Both the position numbers and the translations under genes were made by a program. DNA of 64,000 bases from Lentzea guizhouensis (GTDB taxonomy: Bacteria; Actinomycetota; Actinomycetes; Mycobacteriales; Pseudonocardiaceae): positions 5,952,001-6,016,000 of the forward strand of contig NZ_CP016793.1 of the NCBI RefSeq assembly GCF_001701025.1. The letters are read 5' to 3'. How positions within the stretch are numbered: the stretch's first letter is position 1; each line of letters opens with the position of its first letter. The notes below the pieces were generated by a model, which saw only the letters and a program-made list of their open reading frames with translations, searched no databases and was not told where the DNA came from. This document shows positions 7,910-15,653 of the stretch, one piece after another.

Positions 7910-8740
7910 ATGCTGGAAGCACTGCGGCGGCAGCTGAGCAACGGCCTGTTCGAGATGGTCGTGGGTCCTGATCGCGAGGAACAGGCACAGAGCATCCACA
8001 ACGCGCCCGGCCCGCGCATGTTCGCCGACGACCGCCCGATCCGGCACGTGCACGCCGACCACGCCATGTTCATCGGCGGTCTGCGGGCGCTGCTGCTGCA
8101 GTCGTTGCACCCGCTGGCGATGGCCGCGGTGGCGCAGCACTCCGACTACCGCACGGACCCGTGGGGCCGTTTGCAGCGTACGAGCCTGTTCGTGGGCGTG
8201 ACCACGTACGGCACGAAGGCCGATGCGCACAAGGCGATCGACAAGCTGGCGCACATCCACTCGTACATCCACGGCACCGCATCGGACGGGCGCGCCTATC
8301 GGGCCGACGACCCGCACCTGCTGCAGTGGGTGCACGTGGCCGAGGTGGACAGCTTCCTGCGCTGCCACCGGCGGTACGGCGAGAAGCCGCTCGACGACTA
8401 CGACGGCTATGTGGCCGACATGGCGGTGATCGCGCGGGCCATGGGCCTCCAGGACCCGCCGGAGACCGTCCAGGAGCTCGACGACCGGATCAACGCGTAC
8501 CGGCCGGAGCTGAAAGGCACGCAAGAAGCTCGGGAGGCCGCCCGGTTCCTGCTGCTCAAGGCGCCGCTGCCGTTCGTCGCGAAGGGCCCGTACGCGGTCC
8601 TGAGCGCCACCGCCGTGGCCACCCTGCCGGTCTGGGCGCGCATCCCGTTGCGGCTGCCCTACCTGCCGATCTCCGAAGCGACCGGCGTGAAGCTCGCCGG
8701 GCACGCGTTGATGCGCGGCCTGCGCTGGGTCACGAGCTGA
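7910..8740 (+). CDS. Oxygenase MpaB/DUF2236 family protein
   Basis: 276 residues. The block HADHAMFIGGLRALLLQSLHP near residue 45, followed by HSDYRTDPWGRLQRT, is typical of the DUF2236/MpaB/latex-clearing-protein family, whose studied members bind haem b through histidines and oxidise substrates with dioxygen. LLQWVHVAEVDSFL and the C-terminal LPVWARIPLRLPYLPI also fit. The ATG at 7910 sits almost on a GGAGGG tract; a GTG 12 codons upstream is an alternative. Its last 11 bases overlap the convergent hydrolase gene. The substrate is unknown. Confidence 0.8.
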   Translation: MLEALRRQLSNGLFEMVVGPDREEQAQSIHNAPGPRMFADDRPIRHVHADHAMFIGGLRALLLQSLHPLAMAAVAQHSDYRTDPWGRLQRTSLFVGVTTYGTKADAHKAIDKLAHIHSYIHGTASDGRAYRADDPHLLQWVHVAEVDSFLRCHRRYGEKPLDDYDGYVADMAVIARAMGLQDPPETVQELDDRINAYRPELKGTQEAREAARFLLLKAPLPFVAKGPYAVLSATAVATLPVWARIPLRLPYLPISEATGVKLAGHALMRGLRWVTS

Positions 8741-9494
8741 GGAAGTCCACCACCAGCGGTGAGGCGACCGAGCGGAACTCCTCGAAGTAACCGTGCCGTG
8801 CGCCTTCGATGAGCTCCATGCGCGCGTCGGGGATCCGTTCGGTGATGAGCGGGGCGTTCGCGGTCGGGTTGAAGATGTCGTCGGTGCCGTGCACCACGAG
8901 AGTCGGGCACTTGATGGACGGCAAGGCGTCCCACGCGTCGTGCTCGCCGCTCGCCAAAAGGTGCAGCTTGCGCGCGTAGGGCGGCATCTCAGGGTCGCCG
9001 AGCGTGTTGAACGGGCCCCGGTACGCCGGCGTGTACATCAGGTCGACGAGTGCTTTGCGCGCCTTCATCTGGTCGACCTGTGCCAGCGACTTGCGCACCT
9101 CGGGGCTGCGTTCGACGGCGTGCGGGCCGCCGGGGGAGGTGCAGCCGAGCACCAGCTTCGCGACGCGGTCCGGGTGTGACGCGGCGATCCACTGCGCGAT
9201 CCGGCCGCCCATCGAGGTGCCGTAGACGAACGCCTCCGCGATGCCCGCGTCGTCGAGCACGGCCACGCAGTCCGAGGCGAAGAGCCGCGTGCTGTACGGC
9301 AGGTCCGGCTTGTCGCTGGAACCGGTCCCGCGGTTGTCCATGGTGATCGTGGTGAAGGCGGACGTGAAGTCCGGCAGCACCTGGCGCCACCACCGCGACG
9401 AGTTCGACTGGCCCGCGATCAGCAGCAGCGGCGGCCCCGACCCCTCGACCGAGTAGAAGAGGGCTGTTCCGTCGGAAGCACGGGCGTGGGGCAC
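8730..9494 (-). CDS. Alpha/beta hydrolase
   Basis: 254 residues with the full alpha/beta-hydrolase triad: nucleophile elbow GTSMGG near residue 93, acid in HGTDDIF, and histidine in GARHGYFEEF close to the C-terminus. The oxyanion region is LLLIAGQSNSSRWW and the strand after it ends DNRGTGSS. No signal peptide. This is the generic esterase/haloperoxidase-like class (3-oxoadipate enol-lactonase is the closest named relative), so the substrate cannot be assigned. It converges on and overlaps the MpaB-like gene and is divergent from the chitinase gene. Confidence 0.85.
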   Translation of the reverse strand: MPHARASDGTALFYSVEGSGPPLLLIAGQSNSSRWWRQVLPDFTSAFTTITMDNRGTGSSDKPDLPYSTRLFASDCVAVLDDAGIAEAFVYGTSMGGRIAQWIAASHPDRVAKLVLGCTSPGGPHAVERSPEVRKSLAQVDQMKARKALVDLMYTPAYRGPFNTLGDPEMPPYARKLHLLASGEHDAWDALPSIKCPTLVVHGTDDIFNPTANAPLITERIPDARMELIEGARHGYFEEFRSVASPLVVDFLSS

Positions 9495-9529
9495 GACCGG
9501 TGAGTCTACGACCTTGATTTTCCGATAGA

Positions 9530-9541
9530 TGGTCTAGTCCA
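9530..9541. promoter_or_regulatory. DasR-type operator (dre) upstream of chitinase
   Basis: TGGTCTAGTCCA matches the chitinase control element TGGTCTAGACCA at 11 of 12 positions. It lies about 50 bases before the chitinase start. In streptomycetes this site is bound by the GntR repressor DasR, which releases DNA on binding glucosamine-6-phosphate and so couples chitinase expression to N-acetylglucosamine metabolism. DasR itself is not encoded in the window. Confidence 0.7.
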
Positions 9542-9591
9542 ATTCGGGGTGGACCCCCTGCCGGCCGCCACGCGTGAGGGATGGAGCAGCC

Positions 9592-11082
9592 ATGACGTTG
9601 TTCGCTCGAATAGCCGCGGTGGCGGCACTGGTGCTCGGCACCGTGATCGTGAGCCTCGCCCCTGCCAGCGCCGCCGGAGTCACGGCGACGTTCGCCAAGC
9701 AGTCCTGGGCCACCGGCTACACCGCGACGGTCACGGTCAAGAACGAGACCAGCGCGGCCATCAGCTCCTGGAAGGTCGAGTTCGACTACCCGGCGGGCAC
9801 GAGCGTCGGCGCGTACTGGGACTCGTTGCTCACCAAGAGCGGCAACCACCACACGTTCGTCAACCGCGAGTACAACGGCTCGGTGGCCCCCGGCGCGAGC
9901 GTCACGTTCGGCTTCAACGTGAGCGGCACCGCGGACCCGCAGAACTGCACCATCAACGGTGCGGCGTGCACGGGCGGCGGCACCTCGCCGACCACGACCA
10001 CCACCACTACGACGACCACCACGACCACTACTACGACGACGACCACGACCGGTCCGCCTCCCACGGGTTCGCTGCCGCGCAAGGTCCTCGTCGGTTACCT
10101 GCACGCGAGCTTCGCCAACGGCTCCGGCTACATCCGGATGCGTGACGTGCCGGACGAGTGGGACGTGATCAACCTGTCGTTCGCCGAGTCGACCAGCGCC
10201 ACCAGCGGCGAGCTCCGGTTCGCCCAGTGCCCGGTCGCGGAGTGCCCGAACGTCGAGTCCGAGGCCGAGTTCATCGCGGGGATCAAGGCCCAGCAGCAGA
10301 AGGGCAAGAAGGTCCTGATCTCCATCGGCGGCCAGAACGGTCAGGTGCGCCTGGAGACGACCGCGGCCCGCGACGCGTTCGTGCGCTCGGCGTCGGCGAT
10401 CATCGACAAGTTCGGCCTGAACGGCCTCGACGTCGACTTCGAGGGCCACTCGCTGTCGCTGAACGCCGGTGACGTCGACTTCAAGAACCCGACCACGCCG
10501 GTGATCGTCAACCTGATCTCCGCGCTGAAGTCGCTGAAGTCCCGCTACGGAGCCAACTTCGTGCTCACGATGGCACCGGAGACGTTCTTCGTGCAGGTCG
10601 GCTACCAGTTCTACGGCGGCGCGGGCGGCGGCGACTCCCGCACCGGCGCCTACCTGCCGGTGATCGAGGCGATGCGCAACGACCTGACGCTGCTGCACGT
10701 CCAGCACTACAACTCGGGCCCGATCATGGGCCTGGACAACCAGTACCACTTCATGGGCGGCCCCGACTTCCACATCTCGATGGCGGACATGGTGCTCGCC
10801 GGGTTCCCGGTGCGCGGTGACTCGACCAAGTTCTTCGCACCGCTGCGCCAGGAACAGGTCGCGATCGGCCTGCCCGCCTCGGTCAACGCGGGCAACGGGT
10901 TCACCTCCGTCGCGGACGTCCACACCGCTTTGAACTGCCTCACCAAGGGCACCGGGTGCGGCAGCTACAAGCCGAAGGGCGTGTACCCGAACCTGCGCGG
11001 CCTCATGACGTGGTCGATCAACTGGGACAAGTTCAACAACTACGAGTTCTCCAAGCAGCACCGGGCCTACCTGCCCAGGTAG
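9592..11082 (+). CDS. Secreted chitinase: CBM2 plus GH18
   Basis: 496 residues. Signal peptide (RIAAVAALVLGTVIVSLAPASA), then a CBM2-type module (about residues 28-125, beginning TATFAKQSWATGYTATVTVK, aromatic surface residues and one disulphide CTINGAAC), a pure threonine linker of about 20 residues, and a GH18 barrel. The barrel contains the catalytic motif as LNGLDVDFEG, with the acid E at the last-but-one position, plus LISIGG and MTWSINWD typical of bacterial ChiD/ChiC-like enzymes. It hydrolyses chitin outside the cell. The ATG at 9592 follows a GGAGCAGCC ribosome site. A DasR-type operator lies upstream and a strong hairpin follows. Confidence 0.93.
   Translation: MTLFARIAAVAALVLGTVIVSLAPASAAGVTATFAKQSWATGYTATVTVKNETSAAISSWKVEFDYPAGTSVGAYWDSLLTKSGNHHTFVNREYNGSVAPGASVTFGFNVSGTADPQNCTINGAACTGGGTSPTTTTTTTTTTTTTTTTTTTTGPPPTGSLPRKVLVGYLHASFANGSGYIRMRDVPDEWDVINLSFAESTSATSGELRFAQCPVAECPNVESEAEFIAGIKAQQQKGKKVLISIGGQNGQVRLETTAARDAFVRSASAIIDKFGLNGLDVDFEGHSLSLNAGDVDFKNPTTPVIVNLISALKSLKSRYGANFVLTMAPETFFVQVGYQFYGGAGGGDSRTGAYLPVIEAMRNDLTLLHVQHYNSGPIMGLDNQYHFMGGPDFHISMADMVLAGFPVRGDSTKFFAPLRQEQVAIGLPASVNAGNGFTSVADVHTALNCLTKGTGCGSYKPKGVYPNLRGLMTWSINWDKFNNYEFSKQHRAYLPR
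9991..10050 (+). repeat. ACN codon microsatellite (poly-threonine linker)
   Basis: About 20 consecutive threonine codons (mostly ACC, ACG and ACT) link the CBM2 and GH18 domains. Length of such tracts varies between strains and can be mis-assembled. Confidence 0.85.
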
Positions 11083-11090
11083 CCGCCGCC

Positions 11091-11127
11091 GGTGGTTCCG
11101 CCGTCGTCCCCCGGCGGCGGAACCACC
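11091..11127. terminator. Bidirectional terminator hairpin
   Basis: GGTGGTTCCGCCG (11091-11103) pairs perfectly with CGGCGGAACCACC (11115-11127) around an 11-base loop. It sits exactly between the convergent stops of the chitinase and the phosphorylase-fold gene. Confidence 0.8.
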
Positions 11128-12501
11128 TCAGCAGTCCTGCCGGAACGCCAGGTGCAGCCGGCTCGTGATCTCGTCCGCCGCCTCCTGCGGACGGGTCAGC
11201 AGCGTGTGGAACGGCACCGCGTCGCCCGACAGCACCCTGATCCGCGCCGCCGTGCAGACCCCGCCCGTCCCGTGCTCGGTCAGCCCGGCGGCCGGTTCCA
11301 GCCCGGCGGCGACGACGACCTCGGCCGGCGCCGGGAGGCCGGACAGCTCGGCGAGCAGCCGCACCGACCGTTCGACCTGCGCGCCCAGCGCGGTGCGGTC
11401 GAGCACGGACCCGTGGGCGTTGTACCGCAACGGCGACCACGCGCAGCGCTGACCGGTGCGGTGCACGGCGAGCCCGCGGTGACCGTCGGGGTTGGGCGCC
11501 GACCGCACCCACGCGGCGTGCTCCGTGCGGTCCGAGGTCAGCCGGTCGGTGTCGGTGAAGAACGCGTGCCTGCGACCGTGCGTGCCGAACAGCTCCTGCA
11601 GCCGTTCCAGCGCGTGTGTCTCCAACCGCCCGTACTCGTCCATCGGCACGAGGTGCACTTCGACGGCGCAACGCTCGACCGCCGAGCTCGTGCCGGTGAG
11701 ATCGGTGCGCCAGGCGAGCTCCACCGGCCGGCGCAACGTCAGCGTGGTGGTGCTCGGGGGCGCCGAGGCGAACAGCTCGGTGGCGACGGCGATCGTGAAC
11801 GCCGCCGCGTTGCCGGCCGCGACCGACTGCCACCCGGCGCGGTCGGTCTCGTGCTTGCGCCCGTCTGCCTTGTCGCTGATGCCGCGCACCGCCAGGAACG
11901 GCGCCCGGTTCAGGTGCGCCGCCTTCGCCGTGCCCGCGCTCTCCAGCTCGACGGCGGCCGCGTCCGAGTAGTGCTCCCGCAGGACCTGCGCCGACGGCGT
12001 GATTCGCGAGTTCAGCACGACCGCACCGGCCGCGATCGGCCGGAAGTGCACCCTGGGCGCGGTCGGCAACCGCCACCGCCCGTCCCGGCTGACCGAGCGC
12101 GCGATCTGCTCCAGCTCGTGGTCGGCCTCCCACGCCTGCGGCCGCGCCCCGAAGCCGTTCTCACCCTCGAACCCGCCGTGGTACCCGTAGACCTTCGTGG
12201 CCACGACCACGGCCCCCAGATCCAGGTCGTCGTGCAACGCTCCCGCGATCCCGGCGAAGAACACCGCTCGCGGCCGGAACTCCGCGATCGCCCGCTCGGC
12301 CAGCACCGCCGCCGGCTGGTTGCCCGCCCCCGCGTTCGCCAGCGCCACCCGCCCGGTGCCACCGCGGATCCGGCCGACCTCGAACCGCGTGCCGGTGGCG
12401 TGGCGACGCACGGCGGGGCCTTCGAGGTGGTCCCTGACCGCGGCGTACTCGCTCTCCAAGGCCGTCAGCACGACAACGATGTCGGTCGCTTCGATCGTCA
12501 C
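11128..12501 (-). CDS. Nucleoside-phosphorylase-fold protein (MTAN-like) with unknown C-terminal domain
   Basis: 457 residues. Residues 1-235 match the PNP_UDP_1/MTA-SAH-nucleosidase fold: IVVVLTALESEYAAVRDHL at the start, FFAGIAGALHDDLDLG, then AVELESAGTAKAAHL and VRGISDKADG, the segments that hold the ribose-binding glutamate and catalytic aspartate. The remaining 220 residues are a separate domain with no family I recognise (beta-rich start VEVHLVPMD, then helical). Housekeeping MTAN is about 230 residues, so this is not a simple methylthioadenosine nucleosidase. In actinomycetes this fold is often fused to signalling or conflict modules. Start is GTG at 12501 after an AGGA site; a 14-base palindrome lies just upstream. 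No operon partner. Confidence 0.7.
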   Translation of the reverse strand: MTIEATDIVVVLTALESEYAAVRDHLEGPAVRRHATGTRFEVGRIRGGTGRVALANAGAGNQPAAVLAERAIAEFRPRAVFFAGIAGALHDDLDLGAVVVATKVYGYHGGFEGENGFGARPQAWEADHELEQIARSVSRDGRWRLPTAPRVHFRPIAAGAVVLNSRITPSAQVLREHYSDAAAVELESAGTAKAAHLNRAPFLAVRGISDKADGRKHETDRAGWQSVAAGNAAAFTIAVATELFASAPPSTTTLTLRRPVELAWRTDLTGTSSAVERCAVEVHLVPMDEYGRLETHALERLQELFGTHGRRHAFFTDTDRLTSDRTEHAAWVRSAPNPDGHRGLAVHRTGQRCAWSPLRYNAHGSVLDRTALGAQVERSVRLLAELSGLPAPAEVVVAAGLEPAAGLTEHGTGGVCTAARIRVLSGDAVPFHTLLTRPQEAADEITSRLHLAFRQDC

Positions 12502-12507
12502 CTTGAT

Positions 12508-12521
12508 CCTGTCCTGACAGG
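12508..12521. promoter_or_regulatory. Palindrome upstream of MTAN-like gene
   Basis: CCTGTCCTGACAGG has perfect six-base arms around a CT centre, seven bases before the GTG start at 12501 and overlapping the likely ribosome-binding site. It may be an operator or a translation-control hairpin. Confidence 0.35.
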
Positions 12522-12688
12522 TGCACTCCTGCAGGCAAGCTACCTGCTGGAACGCGATTCCCCCTGACGTGTCCGGTTTTTGTCAATGAACCGTCGACTT
12601 CGCACGTCCAGTCCGCAAGTCCATTGTGGACAGCATCTCGGGGCGGTGGAACAACTGATTCGGTTCGGAAATGTGGTAGACGGATGAC

Positions 12689-13183
12689 ATGGGCGACTTG
12701 ACCATCAGGCCGGCGCGACCCGAAGACCTCGGTTCGCTGGCCGAACGGCTCGGGCAGGACCGCTACTTCGCCGACCGCCTCGACCGGCAGTCGGAAGGCA
12801 GGGGAGTGCTGCTCACGGCGTGGCTCGACGATCTGGTGATCGGCAACGTCTACCTCTGGCTGGAGGAGGCCGAGGAGCCCGAGATCCGCGCACACCTGCC
12901 GGGAACGCCGCTGGTCACCCACCTGGAGATCCACCGCGACCACCGCAGGCAGGGCGTCGGGACCAGCCTGATCGGCGAGGCCGAGCGGCTGCTGGCCGAC
13001 CGCGGGCACGGCGAGGTGGCACTGGCCGTCGAGGTGAACAACACCGCCGCGGCCAAGCTCTACCTTCGACTGGGCTACCAGGACTGGGGCTACTCGCCGG
13101 TCGAGTGCTACTCGCCAGCCGACGAGAACGGGCACCGCGACGTGGAGATCTGCGACGTGATGGTGAAGGCGCTCGGCCGTTAG
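12689..13183 (+). CDS. GNAT-family N-acetyltransferase
   Basis: 164 residues. A classical GNAT fold: the N-terminal strand TIRPARPEDLGSLAERL, motif A THLEIHRDHRRQGVGTSLI (the Q/R-x-x-G-x-G/A acetyl-CoA pyrophosphate loop), and motif B NNTAAAKLYLRLGYQD. It transfers an acetyl group from acetyl-CoA to an unknown amine. The ATG at 12689 is chosen; no strong ribosome site is seen and a leaderless transcript is possible. Its TAG stop overlaps by three bases with the stop of the convergent glycosyltransferase gene (TTAG junction). Confidence 0.88.
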   Translation: MGDLTIRPARPEDLGSLAERLGQDRYFADRLDRQSEGRGVLLTAWLDDLVIGNVYLWLEEAEEPEIRAHLPGTPLVTHLEIHRDHRRQGVGTSLIGEAERLLADRGHGEVALAVEVNNTAAAKLYLRLGYQDWGYSPVECYSPADENGHRDVEICDVMVKALGR

Positions 13184-14310
13184 AAGTACGTGGTGATGTG
13201 CGTGAGGCCCAGGTGGGCGATCACCTTGCCGAGGTCGCTCTCGCGTGGCGCGTGCTGCTGGTGGTGGTCGAGGTGCTTCTGCCAGGCCGACCGGTCCTTC
13301 CGCCAGGCGTCCACGTACTCCTCGCACCACTTCGGCTGGATGAACCGGGAACGGCCCAGAGCCGCTGTCAGCGAGCGGAGCTTCTTGGCCTTGCGGTCGG
13401 GAAGCATCTCGGTGCTCTTCGTCAGTTCCATCGTCTCGAGGATGAACTTCTTCCGCTTCACCAGGTACTGGCTCCAGTAGCGGGCGTCCGCGTGCTGCAA
13501 CGGCCTGCCCTCGTCCAGCAGCCAGAAGAGCCCTTCCGCGAGAACATCGCCGAACTCCTCCGCCCTGGCCCGCTCTTCGACGTTGAACGGGTCGTACGGC
13601 TTCTGGACGGCAGTGCCGATGACCGTGGTCCTGCGCAGCTTCCGGTCGCCGAGCAGGAAGAACCAGTCCTCGTTGTAGATGTCGGGGAAGAACGAGGACG
13701 TCGTACCGGCGTGCACCGCCATCGCGCCGCCGCCGACGAACATGTCCTGTGCGCCGCCCGCCTCGCGGTAGGCGTGGCAGACGACCGAGTTGTCGGGGTA
13801 CCCCTCGATCTTCAAGCCGACTCCGGCGTGGTCGTCGGTGAGCGCTGCCGCCTTGCCGAGGTCGGACGGGTCGGGAATCTCGATGTCGTCGTCCAGGAAG
13901 ACGATCCGTTCCCACTTCGCCACTCGCGCCAGCAAGAGCCCGAGGTTGCGCTTCAGGCTGAGATCGCTCCGCGGTTCGAACCTGGTGCCCTTCAGCCGGG
14001 CACACGTCTCGAACTCGGGCAGGAGTCTCGGTGGGAGATCGTCCACGTCGATCGCCAGCGCCTCCACGCCCGCCGCCGCCGCCCGTCGCACCACTCCGAC
14101 GGTGGACGTGTCATTCGTGCTGCACAAAGCCACCAGGACGCAGCCGAGCGCCGCTGCCAGGTCGATCGCGTGCTGTACGGCGCGCGGTGGGCGGATGGTG
14201 GGCACGATGATCGCCTGCACCTGTGCGGGAGGCGTGGGTCTCGGCGCGACGAGCAGACCGCGGTGTGAACCGTGGTGGTGTTCGGAGCGGACCCTGGTGG
14301 CGTTCTTCAC
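13180..14310 (-). CDS. Glycosyltransferase-like (GT-A) protein coupled to XRE sensor
   Basis: 376 residues. Residues about 30-260 have a GT-A nucleotide-sugar fold: the first strand QAIIVPTIRPP, then IVFLDDDIEIPDP, a DxD-type metal/nucleotide motif. Later GGGAMAVHAG and YNEDWFFLLGDRK match the acceptor/catalytic side. The C-terminal 110 residues are charged and helical. No membrane segment or signal peptide is present, so any product is made in the cytoplasm. It starts four bases after the stop of the XRE-sensor gene, so translation is probably coupled. The pairing of a regulator and a soluble glycosyltransferase is the only functional clue; acceptor and donor are unknown. Confidence 0.75.
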   Translation of the reverse strand: MKNATRVRSEHHHGSHRGLLVAPRPTPPAQVQAIIVPTIRPPRAVQHAIDLAAALGCVLVALCSTNDTSTVGVVRRAAAAGVEALAIDVDDLPPRLLPEFETCARLKGTRFEPRSDLSLKRNLGLLLARVAKWERIVFLDDDIEIPDPSDLGKAAALTDDHAGVGLKIEGYPDNSVVCHAYREAGGAQDMFVGGGAMAVHAGTTSSFFPDIYNEDWFFLLGDRKLRRTTVIGTAVQKPYDPFNVEERARAEEFGDVLAEGLFWLLDEGRPLQHADARYWSQYLVKRKKFILETMELTKSTEMLPDRKAKKLRSLTAALGRSRFIQPKWCEEYVDAWRKDRSAWQKHLDHHQQHAPRESDLGKVIAHLGLTHITTYF

Positions 14311-14314
14311 AGGA

Positions 14315-15379
14315 TCACGCTGACCATTCGTGCAGGAGGTGGTCGTCGCTGGTCCAGTCCGGCGTGATCACCGTGCCCTGCAGGACGGGCACCCGGCTGA
14401 GGATGCTGAACGAGTCCAGGCCGGCGAACCGGCTCCGGGCGTGGGCGGTGTTGCGGTCGCGGAACCGGGCGTCGGTCAGCGCACGGACAGCTCCGAGCAC
14501 TCCGCGGGAGAAGGCGCCGTTGCACATGGTGACGGTGCGCTTCTGGTTGAAGGGGTTGCGCGACCGGTAGAAGAGCGCGACGTCCTCCTCGAGCACCTGG
14601 CTGTTGCCGACCTTGCGCAACTTCGGCAGGAACGTCTTGACCTCCACGTCGTCGTCGACCTCGAACCCGCTCACGTCCGTGTCGTCGGGACGCTGTTGCT
14701 GGCGTATCGGCAGGTCGATGCGGTGCAGGAGTTCGGCGGTGATCTGGTTCCAGTCGACACCACCCAGCAGCACCAGGTGGCTGGAGCTCTCGTCGGCCGT
14801 GAGAATCCCTGCTCCTGGACGTACGCGCACGGTGTTGGTCGGGTTCATCGCACGGATGTGGCCGTGCAGTTCGAACAGGGAGTCCAGGTCCGAGTACTGG
14901 TAGAGCTCGACGTAGTCGGGGTCTTCCGGACCTGCCCCGGGGAGCTGTGTGCGCAGGCGTTCGGGCAGCTTGGAACACACGATGGTGATGTCTTCGTGGG
15001 GAGGCAGCCGCCACAGGTTGTCCGCGTCGGGTGGCACGTTCTCGGCAGGTGACTCGCCCAGCGCACGGGTGCGCAGCACGATCAGTTCGGCGAGCAGAGC
15101 CTCCCTGGCCGCCTGTTCCTCGTCGCTCAGGGAGGCCAGCACCCGGTACGGCTGCCTCTCGACCGATCGGCTCGTGGCGAAGAAGGTGGCGTAGGCCTCC
15201 AGTCGCTGCTCTGGAGGCACCACCGGGTTCCGCTTGTGCTCCCACGACGAGATCAGGGGGACGCTGACCTTGAACGCCTCCGCCAGCTGCTCCTGGGTGA
15301 TGGGCTTACCAGGCCAGCCCCTGGTGCGCAGCGACCGGAGTCGCCGCGCGAGCTGGAGTGCCGGTTCCGCGGAGGTCAC
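14315..15379 (-). CDS. XRE-type regulator with large C-terminal sensor domain
   Basis: 354 residues. Residues about 8-60 are an XRE helix-turn-helix (ITQEQLAEAFKVSVPLISSW). The rest is a conserved actinobacterial domain: DITIVCSKLPERLR, then YVELYQYSDLDSLFELHGHI, and HLVLLGGVDWNQIT, which looks like a Rossmann-like ligand or nucleotide fold. Later VKTFLPKL and EEDVALFYRSRNPFN are conserved in relatives I recall from streptomycetes, which have no assigned function. Start is GTG at 15379 after an AAGGA site. The gap to the divergent cyclase-like gene contains five copies of a TTCAG(T/C)T-type motif, so the protein probably controls both directions. The glycosyltransferase gene follows immediately. 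Confidence 0.75.
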   Translation of the reverse strand: MTSAEPALQLARRLRSLRTRGWPGKPITQEQLAEAFKVSVPLISSWEHKRNPVVPPEQRLEAYATFFATSRSVERQPYRVLASLSDEEQAAREALLAELIVLRTRALGESPAENVPPDADNLWRLPPHEDITIVCSKLPERLRTQLPGAGPEDPDYVELYQYSDLDSLFELHGHIRAMNPTNTVRVRPGAGILTADESSSHLVLLGGVDWNQITAELLHRIDLPIRQQQRPDDTDVSGFEVDDDVEVKTFLPKLRKVGNSQVLEEDVALFYRSRNPFNQKRTVTMCNGAFSRGVLGAVRALTDARFRDRNTAHARSRFAGLDSFSILSRVPVLQGTVITPDWTSDDHLLHEWSA

Positions 15380-15391
15380 GCCATCACGTCC

Positions 15392-15580
15392 TTCAGCTGA
15401 ACTTCAGTGCAAGGAGCTGGCAACACTGGTTCATCGCCGGGTGTCAGGCCACCATTACAGCCGGGTTCAGTAACCCGATGGTGTGTATGTGGCAATCTTC
15501 CAAGCTATTGCTCGGACTTCAGTTGAGCCCTACTCTCAACTATAGACATAAACCCTAGATCAACTGAAGTTAACTGAAGT
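15392..15580. promoter_or_regulatory. Cluster of five ACTTCAGTTGA-type operators
   Basis: In the divergent gap the same half-site recurs: TTCAGCTGAA (15392-15401, perfect palindrome), ACTTCAGTGC (15401-15410), ACTTCAGTTGA (15516-15526), and its exact inverse TCAACTGAAGT (15560-15570), followed directly by TAACTGAAGT (15571-15580). The gap is also AT-rich for this genome around 15540-15560, as expected for promoters. The copies flank both start regions. They are probably binding sites for the neighbouring XRE protein. Confidence 0.65.
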
Positions 15581-15653
15581 ACATCGCTCTACCGGGTGAC
15601 CATCACCAGTGCCCGAACCTCCGCACGCTTCGAAGGTCAGGAGGCGGGGAGCC

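Noticed and set aside
9786..10082. Minus-strand frame with about 20 consecutive valines
   Set aside because: It is the reverse complement of the ACN threonine linker of the chitinase.
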